From contig BCHX01000008.1 of assembly GCA_001599755.1 (NCBI GenBank), forward strand, positions 2,666,001 to 2,730,000: a DNA stretch of 64,000 bases, in the 5' to 3' direction. How positions within the stretch are numbered: the stretch's first letter is position 1; each line of letters begins with the position of its first letter. Below are positions 44,822-56,471 of the stretch, one piece after another. Under the pieces are notes generated by a model, which saw nothing but the letters and a program-made list of their open reading frames with translations, searched no databases and was not told the DNA's origin. Position numbers and translations under genes: made by a program. This DNA is from Gliomastix tumulicola (Eukaryota > Ascomycota > Sordariomycetes > Hypocreales > Bionectriaceae).

Positions 44822-46056
44822 TCGGGCAGCTTCTGGTGATAGACGGCGGAGTGACAAGCGAGCTGCCCACTCGGGAGACAGTTGGTGGAAGAGACAGCGA
44901 AGCCCAACCAAACAACTTCAAATGAGGCTGTGGCTGTAGGCTCGGTTGCGAGTGAGGTCTGTTCGCCGAGCCACAAGGGATGCGGTGAACCCAGGGAGCG
45001 GCGAGACTTTGAAGTTGTATCGAGACGAGCAGTCCGGTGTCGCGTCGAAGGCGGCAGTTGGACCTGGGGGGGAGGGAAGGGAGTATTGCTGCAAAGGAAG
45101 TATTGCTGCCGACGAGAGAAAAGTAATACTGTCTGGTATGAATATTCTGATGTTGGAACTGTGACTGAGACTTCCTTGACTGTTGGTCCGCGTGGAATAT
45201 CTAACGGCTAGGGAGAGTCTGCGGACGTTTGACTGGTAAGGAGGAACGATGGGGGATGAAGAAGACTAATATGGCGAAGCGCCCACAAGACATATATCTG
45301 CTGGGGACGTCCCTCCCTCTCAGCACCTTGTTAAGCGTGGGCTGGCCACTGGGAAGTAAACTTAAAGCTAAAAGAAAGCCCCGACTGGCTGCGAGCACAC
45401 GTTCAAACCCACCGTACCGACCGCCCCGGTACTTCCCCAGTACATCCATGGCCTTCAGCATGTACCTTGGTAGGCATTGGCAGGATGGCCCCCGAGCTAG
45501 AGACTGTCGTCGAGTCGGCGTGGGAAACCTTACAGACACACGGGGGGTGACTGGAGAGAAGCAAAGAACTTTAGCCCGGCACTCCTGACAGGACTCCCCT
45601 GTCGTGTTCCAGGCCAGTTGAATTCTCCCGTAGGAAATGAAAAAAAGACCCACCCTTTATTGAGTATAGTAACTATTTTTATAGTTATTACTTTAGGCAT
45701 TATATTTAATTTATATAATTTTATATTTATATAAGTTTTTAATAAATTTTTTTTTTCTAAAAAAAACTCTTAAAAATTTATTAATTATATAATATAAATA
45801 TCTATATATATTATGCTTTTTATAAACATTAGATTAGAAATACTCTCTTACTACTTGAGGTTTATCCTTTATCCGCTGCCTTTGCTGTCTTTATAGCATG
45901 TTTCGTCACTTTTCGACAGATCCCCGCATAAATCTCCAGTAGCGGCCTCGGCGAATCCTTGCCACGCTGACCTCAACGTTGGCCAAACGGGAGGCATTGT
46001 AACGCCCGATAGCGCACACGCTCTCGCTCGACCGGCATGCGCAAGACGCCGAAGCC
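44822..46056. other. Divergent region MYB gene / SEC39
   Basis: 1.2 kb without a recognised gene, including AT-rich island 2. The open frames seen here lack ATG starts. Confidence 0.5.
45656..45852. repeat. AT-rich island 2
   Basis: About 195 bp of nearly pure A/T, similar in length and composition to the island at 40851. It contains an inverted repeat AACTAT/ATAGTT (arms near 45671-45686). No coding capacity or element ends are identified. Confidence 0.75.
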
Positions 46057-48889
46057 ATGACGCGCCTTCTCTCCCCCGCCAAGGTGGTTCTCCTTGCCGT
46101 GGACCTGGTGGTCCAGGTCCAGCTCAGCCTGGTGTATGAGCTTGCCTCCCAGTACCGCGACGTCCTCCGTCAAGAGCTCCTCTTTCGCATCCTCTTGACC
46201 TACCTTCCCGAGACCACGCCCGCGGCCGATTATGTCGACCTTGTCCAGCGAATTGGCCGCGATGCCTTCAATGAGGACAGCGATGCGACCTTCGATACTG
46301 CGCCGGTGGACGCCCTGACCGACGACCAGGCATACAAGAAGGTTCGCAAGCTGCATCTGCTGCCTCTGCGTTCTCCCGATGCTTCCAAAGATGGCGACAC
46401 GGACCCACTGGTGTCTTTTATTCTACATCGTGCATATCGGTTGGATGAAGAGGCGGGGATGTTGGACCAGCTGCCTACGCTCGTGGGTCCGTTTCTGGAT
46501 CACAGCGCGACTCTTCGTTCGTGGATGGCTTTTACCGTACTGCCATTGTTGAGGCGAGATCACGAGTACTACCGAGAGGAGTCGAAGCGCTTTACCCTGC
46601 GACAATTCCAGCGGCTGGACGACAGCACCGCTGTTCAATTCCTACTTGACCGAACAGGTCAGACGCCCTCTGACATTGACGGTGTCGGAAGAGATCTGAG
46701 GGGACTCGTCGGCCCCTGGCTACATAATGCGTCGAGATGGCCTGCGCTCGACCCCTCCGACGCGCCACTACCGGCTGGCTCTTGGCCGGGCTGGCAACAA
46801 GTTCTGGATTGGCTGATAGCTCAAGCATCCAGCTCGTGGCAAGTTGCTGTGCGAGCCTTCGAGGAATGGGATGGACCATGTGACTCTGACTTCGGGGATA
46901 TTCTTATTGAACACTCGTCAGACTGTCGGTTACGGCAGCTTGAGCTGTCATATGCCAAGGCTGCGATAGCCTCAGCGTATCTGGGACCGGATCCTACTCC
47001 ATCGTCGTTGGAAGGTGCCCACCAAATCATCAATAGAGCCAGATCGGTTCTGGGTATGGATCTGTCTGCCCCGTTAGAAACTATCGTGGGCAGTCTGCCA
47101 GCCATCAAACGTGGAACCTTTACTTCTCGAGATGCTAGGGTTGTTGGATACTTGAGGAATGACCTCTTACAGGCATCCAATTGCCTGACGGAGCCGAGTA
47201 TCGAAACGGTTGATTTTGTCTCGGGTCTGACATTGAGCGCCTACATCCTCACGTCGTTGGGGGCTTCATCCACAGTGCGGAGAGCAGGAACTCTTGTACT
47301 CTTGAGGGATAGGCGCGAGCAGAAGAACGAGCTCACGAAACTCATACATCATCTCCTGAACCATGCACCCAGAAATGACGATGGATACTGGGCGAACGCT
47401 CGCCTGGAGATACTCTGGCTTCACAACTGGGGACAAGAAGACTACGTTCCAGATAGCAACGACGACGTTCGAGGGGTATTTGGCATGCTATCTAAGGACG
47501 ACATCGAGACTGAGCTCCTGAAGTCCATGCTCTCAAATATGCGTAGGTCAATCATGTGCCCCGTTGTGTGTGTCTACGCGATCTAACCTCAGTCTTAGGA
47601 TATACGCTCGTGAAATCCATCTATGAGGATGCAACAAGCAAACCGTTGTCCAAAAAGGCTGTCCAGGACGCAGTGCATCATGCTGCGCTGGATGCTTTCG
47701 ACAATGCGTCCAACCCTAACAGGACGCGAGGTGGTCTGAAGAAATGCAACGATATGTAAGTGCCCCCTCAGCAGTTGACGGAAACTCTTTAAACCGTTCT
47801 TATCTAGAACTGGTCAACGACAAAAGCTAACAGCTGTACAGAATACAGGCACTGCCATTGACTGTTCCGCCCTCGCTACCGGCTCGGAGAGAGGTTGAAG
47901 CTCTGATCAGTGCCGCACACGCTCTCAGCACCTATAAGCTCGTTCTGAAGCAAGGCGAGCCGTTTACTCCCGTCATGCTTCGCGTCCACTCAGACCCGAT
48001 CAGCATCATCGAAAAGGTTCTCGCTCAGAACAAGGGTGCATACACTCGACTCTCCGAATTCGTTGAGATGGGGATCAACCTGCTGAATGCGGGCTTCCTG
48101 GCCCGCGGAAGGACCAGCTCTTCGCGCCGGGAACCGTCCGACTTTGACGCGGAAGTAGGCCATGCGGAGAAACGAATATTGTCCTTCTGCATCTCGGCAG
48201 CTCTGAAGGAAGATGATTTTGAAACAGCCTACTCGTATGTCGTCAGCAGACTGGGCAATCTGGATCGGGCGAGCACCCACGACCCGTGGTCGTGGCGTGC
48301 TGCGCTCAAGGCTGGGCAGTACGTCCGGACGTCGAGGTCACAGCTGCCCACGCATCTTGGCATATCAAGCGGGAACCCTGAGATCCGTCATCTGGAGCAG
48401 CGTCTGGAATGCCTAGCGACTGCGCTGCGAGTTGCGCCCGTCGACTCTCTCCAGGGCGTACTAGAGAACTTCCTCCAGTGTGAAGAACACCTCGAGCGTG
48501 CCATAGCCGATGAGGCTGCAAATGAGGCCGCTCTTGAGGCTGGCAGTCTCAAGGACATCCCCGGATCCTTCGAGACAGTCGACCCAGCAAAGGCATACGC
48601 GCCTCGTAATGGCACCGCGTCGGCGACATCGAGGCAAGGAGAGGATGCCCCAATGTCGCTCTTTGATCTCTCACGGGCCACTGCACAAGTCGCGCAACGA
48701 AATTTCACAGCGTTGTCCAGTCTCCGAGGTCTCACGCAGGGCAGCCCAGACAATCCCGAGGATGCGAACAAGGAGAGTCAAGCAGGAGACACACGGATCC
48801 GGAAGAGGGACCAATTCAGAGAAGCCGCCACGGGGACATTGGTGTCCGGCGTTGGTTGGCTGATTGGTGCTAATGTGAAGCCCTCTTGA
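46057..48889 (+). CDS. SEC39: Dsl1-complex vesicle tethering protein Sec39
   Basis: Sec39 is a subunit of the Dsl1 tether that captures COPI vesicles at the ER. Exons 46057-47542, 47599-47755 and 47842-48889 give 896 residues. The N-terminus (LSPAKVVLLAVDLVVQVQLS) and the all-helical Sec39 domain run through most of the protein, with FILHRAYRLDEEAGMLDQL and KLVLKQGEPFTPVMLRVH as recognisable blocks. The C-terminal ~150 residues are less conserved and Ser/Ala-rich. Junctions are supported by the reading NMRYTLVKSIYEDA and CNDIIQALPLTVPP. Upstream are about 200 bp of GC-normal sequence and then AT-rich island 2. Confidence 0.9.
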
Positions 48890-50270
48890 TGGACGACATA
48901 TGCTACAACGAGTGATGAACTATGGCGCGATGCCCCTGGCGGGTGGGAAAGCAAGTTGATTATCTAGTTTAACGCAGATACGTGTAGCTTGCGGCCTCAC
49001 ACGAGGTCACGAAGCAACGACTAATGATGCCATTGCGGCTGTGAAAGTATAACATGATGCAAGTGCAAGCAAAAACTCTGCTACACTTGAGCTTAGCACC
49101 AACCTTGACTTGACTTTGGCTTGCTCGACGAGATCTGATAGATTAGGCTTGAGGTTGATGATGAATGGTATAGTGACGGTTCTTTTGTCAACTCAGGCAG
49201 CCATGAGTGGCATGCATTCGCCATAGCATCTGATATTAGCTAGCGTCTTTTTAACTGTCTGAGGGAGAGCATATACTTCTCTAAGATAAGTAGGTCATAA
49301 GTACCTAGCTCTTGGGATGCATCCGGTGGATTTGACGGTCCTCGACGATCCCTCGAGGTCGATGAAGGAAATATGAGCTGTCCCTTATGGGCGCTTCCCG
49401 AGTCGAGACATGGCGATGGTGCTTCACTTCGCACCATATCATTGGCGTCAATGGCGATAGTTCTTGGAGTGCTGGACGTGCGAAAGGGGCGATTACGGCG
49501 ACAGGCGAGGTGGTTTTTTTTGTTCTGGCCAAAGGCGATACGATTACGGCAGCATGTCGGCATTTAGAAGGGCGAGACTCAAGCAAGGCGTAGCAGACAC
49601 GGCGACCGAAAACTGATTAGACGAAGATGTTGTTGACTTCCTGGGCTGGCACAAAACCCTCCCCCCCAAAAAACCATCGTGGTGCAAGAGTGGCTGATCG
49701 TCCTAAGGTGTGACAAATACATGATGGAAAGCGTGGAACCCCTTGGGGTGTGAATGACGTGTCAATGAATCGATGATGCTCCCTCGGTGCCGCAGGGAGT
49801 TTGTTGGGCTGAAGCGAGGCAGAGAGAATGAAACTGCTTGCGGGGCCTCATAATCGAGTCGACAACGTTTGATGTAGATAGTGATTGATTCTGCAGAGCC
49901 GAAAGCCGGAGTACGCGCGAGACCCAAGTGCAATTTCGAGCCGTGAAGACGACCAGAAACAATTGACCTGACGGGTAGATACCAGGCAACCATTTTTCAA
50001 TCCCTGTCCATGACCGAAATAAAATCGAACTTAACTCCTGAGTGGGACGCCGAAAAGCATCTGTACTGACTGGTCCGCGAGAACTCGAGAGTAAACAAAT
50101 ATTGACAACATATCGAGAAGTAAGGAAATGACCTATCCGCGCTGAGGTGTAGCGCGTGCTGAAAGCGAGGGATAGACGAGAGGGCCATTGGGTCGAAAGA
50201 CTGCGGGCGCTATCGTCAATGCATCGTCTCGTGGGAGCCTAAGAGGATTAGCTAGAACGTGAGGGCACAC
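48890..50270. other. Convergent intergenic region SEC39 / RRM gene
   Basis: 1.4 kb with only short chance frames. Homopolymer runs at 49505 (T) and 49665 (C, A). No RNA gene is recognised. Confidence 0.55.
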
Positions 50271-51570
50271 TTAGTAGTAGCCCGAACCTCCTGCAGACTC
50301 GCCGTAGCCGGCGCCGCTGGCGGGAGGATCCCGCGAGCGTGCTGCGTCGCGCTCGGCGGGGCGGTCATATCGTTCACGCTCATAGCCTCCTGGCGCGCTA
50401 GGGCCAGCACCACCGCGAGAGCCGTATCGCTCGCGATCCTCACGTCCGGCGTAGCGGTCCCGGCCGCCATAGCCTTCGTCACGGTCTCCTCGGCGTTCGT
50501 AGCTACCGCGTTCGTAGCCGGCGCCGCCGCCGCCACTACCACTGCCACTGCCACTGGCGCCGCCGCCGCCGCCGCCGCCGCTGCTGCGCTCGTAGTCACG
50601 GCCGTAGCCTCGATCTTCGTATCGTCGATCATCACGATAGTTGCGGTCGTAGCCTCGCTCTTCATAGCGGCGCTCGCCGCCTCGCTCGTAGTTGCGGTCA
50701 TAGCCACGATAGCGGTAAGGGTCATCACGGCCGTAGCTGCCGCCACCTCCACGACGGCGGTCATCGAAGCGGGGACGAGGGTCTAAATGAGTTAGTCGTA
50801 CTGAGCCATATCTGTGTCGACGGATCTGCTACTCACCTCGCTTAGGAGGGCCAAAATACTTGCCCGGGGTCGGCGTGCGGGGGCGAGCTCGACGAGCCTT
50901 CTCAATGCTCAGAGTTCGGCCCTCAATTTCCTCGCCTTGCAGACCCTCCTTGGCGGCCTCAGCCTGATCCGAGGTGACCATCTTGACGAATCCAAATCCA
51001 CGAGACTCCTTAGAGTGAGGGTCGCGCATGATCTGGCACTTCTCAACATCACCATATTTCTCAAACATCTTGGCGATCTCAGCCTCTGTCAGACGAGGGT
51101 GAATGCCAGTCACGAAGAGGTTTGAGCCAGGGTTGATTGCACCGTCGTCATCGTCGTTCTTGGAGCCGGACGAGTCTTTCGGGCCACGGCTGTGACTATA
51201 GCTGTTAGAACAGGCCTGCAAACAAGACGGGGAGGAAAAACGTACTGGTCAGGGTTGCCATTGGGAGATGCCGACCGGCGACGAATCTCATCGTTGTCCT
51301 CGCGAAGGGGGCGAGGAGAGGCGCTCCTGTTGTCCCTCTCGTAGCGCGGACCGTCATCTGTGGTACGGTAATCAATTAGCGTCGAGTTCTGAGGCGCGCA
51401 ATGCGATGCGATGCTTGAACACGATGATTCGCACTTCTGACAGCGGCGACGTGGTGTGTGGTGATGAAAACGCGTCCGAAGAGGAGGCGACGCAGGGAAA
51501 AAATGCACTTCTACGAACCTTCGTACCGGTCGCCGTTTGCGGCCTCGTAGTCCATAGCGGTAGTAGCCAT
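50271..51570 (-). CDS. Transformer-2-like RRM RNA-binding protein
   Basis: Exons are 51519-51570, 51246-51357, 50837-51195 and 50271-50782 on the minus strand, giving 344 residues. One RRM spans about residues 75-155, with RNP2 LFVTGI and RNP1 RGFGFVKM. Immediately after it comes ARRARPRTPTPGKYFGPPKR, the linker characteristic of Tra2 splicing regulators. The N-terminus has Arg/Ser/Asp stretches. The C-terminus is a Tyr/Arg/Gly/Asp-rich low-complexity tail with repeated RGYDRNYER-like units and a Gly/Ser run coded around 50520-50583. It probably acts in nuclear pre-mRNA splicing. The first intron (161 nt) is the longest in this gene. Confidence 0.88.
50518..50585 (-). repeat. GGC/GGT-type repeat coding poly-Gly/Ser
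   Basis: Tandem GCC/GCT-like triplets on the plus strand encode a Gly/Ser run in the tail of the RRM protein. The tract is a likely site of length variation. Confidence 0.7.
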
Positions 51571-51901
51571 GTTAGGGTTTTGAGCGTCAGAAGACGTTTG
51601 TGCTTTCTCAACGACTCTCTAGCTTGGCCTCGCGAGGATAGAGATGGTAAATGATGACTGCAGAGAGTGAAGAGGAAAACGCGAAAGCGACTCCAGTAAG
51701 GTTTAACTTCGTTTGTTGCAGGTGCTAGGACCATCTCGAGTGGATCCTGAGGCTGCCCTACGTACATGAAATTTCAATTTTGCCGACATTTAGGCGGGAT
51801 GATAGTTGAACTCGGACCCATTAAACTATTAGGTAATCGCCCAGCTTGAGAGGCGCCTCTCGAGAACCACAGGCTCGAGTCCATCGCTTATGGGCTCTGC
51901 A
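51571..51901. other. Intergenic region glutaminase 3' / RRM gene 5'
   Basis: 331 bp holding the promoter of the RRM gene and the 3' end of the glutaminase transcript. Nothing else is visible. Confidence 0.5.
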
Positions 51902-54551
51902 TCACAGCTCCATGAGAACATCCTGGTCTGGATGACCTCGCGCGTCGTCGAGGCGTACACTAGCGCCATCGTCGAACTCCGAATCCAGAAACTGTAGGCC
52001 TGTGAATGCCTTCCCATGACATGCTTGCCCAAGAGCCAAGATAGCAAAATGGCCACCAACGACTGGCCGTGCCATGAACCGTGCGGATGGAAAGTCGCCG
52101 GAGCCTTCCGTTTCATACAGATCTGTCAGAGGCCGGTCTGCCAGGCGTGCGTTAGTCACATGTCTCGAGTGTGGTGGCATTCCGTCTTGTGTACCTGTAG
52201 TAGTCTCATTGATCCATCTCGCAGTGCACTCGATGATGGCTCCTCTCGTCTTCTTGCTCGCCACGGCCGCCGCAAAAAACGCCCAGTCACTCTTAGTGTA
52301 GAGATGTCTGCTGTCCAGAGGCAAACCATACCGTTGTATGACAAAGGAGTACCACTGACTCTGCATCTTGTAGACAGCATTCGGTACGAACCCGTGAGCC
52401 TGTCGAACGGTGGTGATCGCTTGATGCTCAGCATCCTCTGAGCGGCCATGGCTTGGTAGATGAAAGCACAGGAGGGCATCTGCAAACAGGTTATAGAGCG
52501 TAGTCCAAGACCCGTACCAAGTGTACGCCAGCTTTGCATGGGTGCGGTCACGGGAGAGGCCCAGCTCCTGCCACTTGTCGATGTAGGTGTCTGATATGTT
52601 CCGGTAATCCTTTGCGTCGGCGTGTTCGCCGACGATTTCTGACAGCTCGCTCATGGCGCGGATGCCTATGATGCCTTTCAGAGCCAGGTTGGTCTGGTTC
52701 GCAAGCCAGCCGGCAAAGTCATCAGTGCTGAGCTGATTTCGAGGAATGAGCGATTCCTTCACCAAGTAGCCAGTCCACTGCTTCCACAGACCGTAGGCTC
52801 GCTTAACCCATTCTCGAGACACTGAGTCGCCCGATTTTGTGGGAATGATGTCGAGTCCTTGGGCATCGACTTCGAGGCCTATGGAGTCGCCGTGCTGTCG
52901 TTTCATCTGATCGACGTTCCATGCTGGTGAGGTATGCGAGATAGATCTCAACCACTGCGATCCAGCGCCAGACTTCAGGGCATGAACAACGGACAGACCC
53001 ATAATGAGCATGTTGCCACACTCTTCCACAGGCATGTATTCATCATTGCCGTCCATATGGCCAGTCGCATTTGGAAAGTGGCTGCCCAGGTCGTGCATGC
53101 TGTAGTTATTGGGATACTGGCCACTGAGTTGATGCTCGATGAGTGGTTCCAGGAGGAAGGCAAGCCATCGGGGATTTGTATACAAAAAGAAAGGAAACGA
53201 TGGAAAGATGACATCAACAGTTTGGAAGTTGCCATTTGACGAGATCTCCTTTAAAAATAGGATGGGGTTTTCGGGAGTGCCGGAGAATTGAGTTGCTCCC
53301 ATAACTTGCCGAGCCGACAGACTGACAATGTCCTCATATCCGGGGGAGCCTGTTGACCGTGCATCTCGAGAAAGCTGCCGCGAATAGTTGGTTGCAAGAA
53401 GGGATGTCGTATGGAAGTCGCCATAGTGGAATTTCACCATGTCGAAGGGATCAGGGATGTAAGAGGCCCAGAGTGGTCTCATCAAGGTCAGCCCTCTGGC
53501 AGAGGCAAACTGAACCACGGGATCTTGAACGAGTGCGATCGTAAACCGAGCGGCAGTGATGTTATTGCTTGTGGGAGCGTCGAGCCGCGTAGAGAACGCA
53601 AAGGCAGGCTCATTGTCGTTAATCGGTCGAAAGTCTGGGTTGACGTCTCCAGAAAGCTCACCAGTCTGGGCGAAGCGCTGGCGAAGAGTCGCAGCGGACC
53701 CTGCCTGATGAGAAGCTGACGCCGGGCCCGTGAAGAATAGAGTTCCCCATTCGGAACGATCCCCGATTTCTGTCAGGAGCTGTTGTGAGTCTCTCTCAAC
53801 TTGCCAGGATTTCGAGGGTGACGGATGTGATGACTGCGTGGTTCCGCTCAAGCTCCAGCGGATCTTATTATCAGCATTTCCGCTCAGCCATTCACCATTA
53901 ATGTCGGAATAGACGTTGACCCTAGTCCTCCCCTCCGCAAATACAGTGAAGTAGCCTGCAGGCAGGGATTGCCGAAGTGTCGAGGATGGGGTGATAGGTG
54001 ATAGAAATGACACAGTGACCTTTGTAGAGTCATGCTTTGAGTGCCCGCCTAGAAAGTATGTCAAGTTTGTGGTAGACGCGTCAAAAGATATATCGTAGCT
54101 GAACGGTTCTGAGACATTTGGGCTTTGACGTGGCAATGTTAGCTCCATGAGTGAGGATGATGGGGTATAACTATAGAATAATTACTTGACAAAAATGAGC
54201 TTCGAACATACCCAGAAATCGAGGAGATGGAATCTTGCGGCCGCCCAATGAGAGGGTAGATAACTCCGGTTTCTGGTATTGATACCATGATGGAGAGGCC
54301 AACCTAGACGAACCGGCCAACAGAAAGGCCCAGAGTCACCAAAAGATGGTTCACGACGGCAACACCTCTGGTATGCTTACCTTCTCCCCAGTCCAGAACA
54401 TTGGCCAATGGTGCCAGGGCGGATTGCGGGCATCTGGAAGCCACAGACTCAGGTACGGGTTTCGTACAATGAGTGGTAGAACCGGGGGTGTCAAGGTCGA
54501 GGCAGCGACGAGCCTCGCTATGAGGAATAGGTAGCAGAGCTGTAGAAACAT
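51902..54551 (-). CDS. Secreted glutaminase, GtaA family
   Basis: Exons are 54381-54551, 54212-54303, 52195-54170 and 51902-52137 on the minus strand, giving 824 residues. A signal peptide (MFLQLCYLFLIARLVAAS) precedes TLTPPVLPLIVRNPYLSLWLP, the typical start of fungal GtaA proteins. The DUF5127/DUF4965/DUF1793 architecture is visible, with FHYGDFHTTSLLATNYSRQ, FPNATGHMDGNDEYMPVEECGNM and AYTWYGSWTTLYNLFADALL. Aspergillus GtaA is an extracellular or wall-linked L-glutaminase. The second intron is only 41 nt. The last intron (57 nt) is in frame and stop-free. After the usual end VVGGHFAILAL, about 45 extra residues follow, which is atypical. Two perfect inverted repeats lie 140-185 bp upstream. 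Confidence 0.88.
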
Positions 54552-55212
54552 GTTTGTTGATGACCACGATCGGAGGATTTGAGACGACCCAAAGCACGTT
54601 CGGTCTATAAATACTGTTGGAGAGCAATTGTCTGGTAGATGCCTTTATCAAGATATCGAGCTGATGCAAATGTTGTGGGAAGAAATAAGGTGACTGGTGT
54701 GATCACCAGACATGTTACACAGTGATGTAATCACTGTGGTGAGTATGCTTTAGGTACCCCGCGGTTAGAACTCAATAGCGTCAAACGCTCACACTGAGCC
54801 ACCATTTATGCTTGTATATCGAGGGGAAATGAGAAGCATTCCTCGGAGAAACTCTTGGGGTAAGGGTCGCCTCACCTAATACTAAGACGGGCTTGGGGCG
54901 CTCTACACCCGGTTGCCAAAATAGCAACTCATGGCTGCCTGTCGATTTGAAGGCTAGAGGCGGGTAGCGCCACCAATACACGAAGATTGAGTTGACCGTT
55001 TTCGACACTGGGAGGGCGCACAGCGGCTGACTTGCTTTTGGGGCACAAAATGCCGGTACTGAAATCCCCTTCAAGTGCCTAAGAATAGGTACCTTTATGG
55101 ATAATTGTTGGTGATTAAGCAACATCCTGCTCATCTGTGTTACCTCCATCTTGAGCCGATAATAGATGTCTCCTCCTCTGCAAAATCAGTATTTCGGCCC
55201 ATATCGAGAGGA
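54552..55212. other. Intergenic region NAT3 3' / glutaminase 5'
   Basis: 661 bp. A 122-codon ATG-initiated frame on the minus strand (54781-55149) has no recognisable domain and is taken as chance. The glutaminase promoter dyads are at its lower end. Confidence 0.5.
54694..54736. promoter_or_regulatory. Two perfect inverted repeats upstream of the glutaminase gene
   Basis: CTGGTG-TGAT-CACCAG is at 54694-54709 and CAGTGAT-GTA-ATCACTG is at 54720-54736. They lie about 145 and 185 bp upstream of the ATG at 54551. Adjacent dyads of this size could be sites for dimeric zinc-cluster or bZIP factors. No factor is assigned. Confidence 0.45.
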
Positions 55213-55843
55213 TCACCACACATCCTCCGGATTCACCGAATGCTTAATACCATCCTTCCTGATATGCTGGAGTTTCTTGTCCCTCTTCATCGGTTTGCGC
55301 ATGTCGAAGGCATCCTCACTATGCTTGGTCGGGTCGGTGGCGTGGTCTCCATAGTAGTCTTTGACGACTCGGAATACACTGTAGCCCATGCCTTCGTAGA
55401 ATTTGATGGCTCGAACATTGCTTCGGCGGACGAAGAGGTCGACAAACCAGGCATTGTTAGCATCCGCGGCTGCCTCTAGCTGCTCCGTGAGGATCTTCCC
55501 AATTCCTAGTCTCCGTGCCTCAGGAGCCACTGTCAAGGCCGTGATATGGGCATGCCACGGGAGATAGTGCTCGGCAAATTTGAAAGCGTCTGGAGATGAT
55601 TCAACCTTCCCCATGACTACGCGGTACTGTTAGTCCCTGACAGCGCTTCGTGGATGCGACGTTGTCAAACGCACTGTAACCCACGATGTTGCCGTCACCA
55701 TCTTCGCACACCTGGAACAGAGACGGCCACTGAGCAAAGTATTGCAGGTAGAAGGAGAGCTCGTATGTCTCTGTTAAGGGATCGAGGTTGCATTTGGAGA
55801 ACTTGTTGACATCGTCAGGGCGAAATCGTCTGAAGGTGGCCAT
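55213..55843 (-). CDS. NAT3: NatB N-terminal acetyltransferase catalytic subunit
   Basis: Nat3 (Naa20) acetylates nascent proteins starting Met-Asp, Met-Glu, Met-Asn or Met-Gln, together with Mdm20. Two exons, 55675-55843 and 55213-55616, with a 58-nt intron, give 190 residues. The start MATFRRFRPDDVNKFSKCNL and the block LDPLTETYELSFYLQY are near-invariant in Naa20. The GNAT acetyl-CoA loop appears as RRLGIGK, followed by FVDLFVRRSNVRAIKFYEG. Length fits the family. It is divergent from an unrecognised gene 628 bp away. Confidence 0.96.
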
Positions 55844-56471
55844 GGTCGCAATGTGGCCCAGTGGGAGTATGTATCGGCAGGGGGGTGTCGTATTACCCCG
55901 ACCTGAGACGCCTGAATTCGTTTGCGTGACAAAGCCTGCGAAAAGGACAGAGACACGAGTGGTGGATGAAACGCAATATCATGAGCTCGTCTTCCTGGTT
56001 GGCGGTGGGGGTTGGTGGGCGTAGTGGGGTAGCTTGAACCCTTCAGCAGCCCCCAGGGAGCTTTTCTAGTGCAGTGAGCCACTATGCTTCCTTTACAAAG
56101 AACCTGCTGGTACCACAAAGGGAGACACAGTAGCACCTGAAATGCTGGGGCTTGGGAAAGAAAATCCAATTACATCTCATTCGAGACTTTGCACCTTGTT
56201 AGCTCGCGCTCCAATTATAAGCCACAATCTTTAGGCCTTGTTTATGTCTCGAGTTACGGGCTTGCAGCATGCCTGTGCATTGCCGCCTTATCGGGCGTTA
56301 TCTGCCGGGCCTGTTATCAGTGATTGGAGAAGGTGTTGGCGAGGTGCCACAATTGACAACACCCTGAAGATCGCTGGCACCTTGACCTCGTTCTTTCATT
56401 CCTCTCATGCAGCAAACTTACTGAGCACGGCTCATTTTTCTCTCTTCTGCACCGTTCCCGAGGAGTCGACG
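55844..56471. other. Divergent intergenic region NAT3 / unrecognised gene
   Basis: 628 bp. The frame of the downstream gene is open upstream to an ATG at 56244, but that stretch reads as leader. No other feature. Confidence 0.45.

Noticed and set aside
45201..45653. 150-codon minus-strand frame
   Set aside because: Opens at a GTG rather than ATG and shows no domain; it borders an AT-rich island.
50259..50786. 175-codon Ala/Val-rich frame on the plus strand
   Set aside because: It is the antisense shadow of the Gly/Arg/Tyr-rich tail of the RRM protein gene.
54781..55149. 122-codon ATG-initiated minus-strand frame between NAT3 and the glutaminase
   Set aside because: No domain, no intron, and it lies in the probable 3' UTR and spacer.
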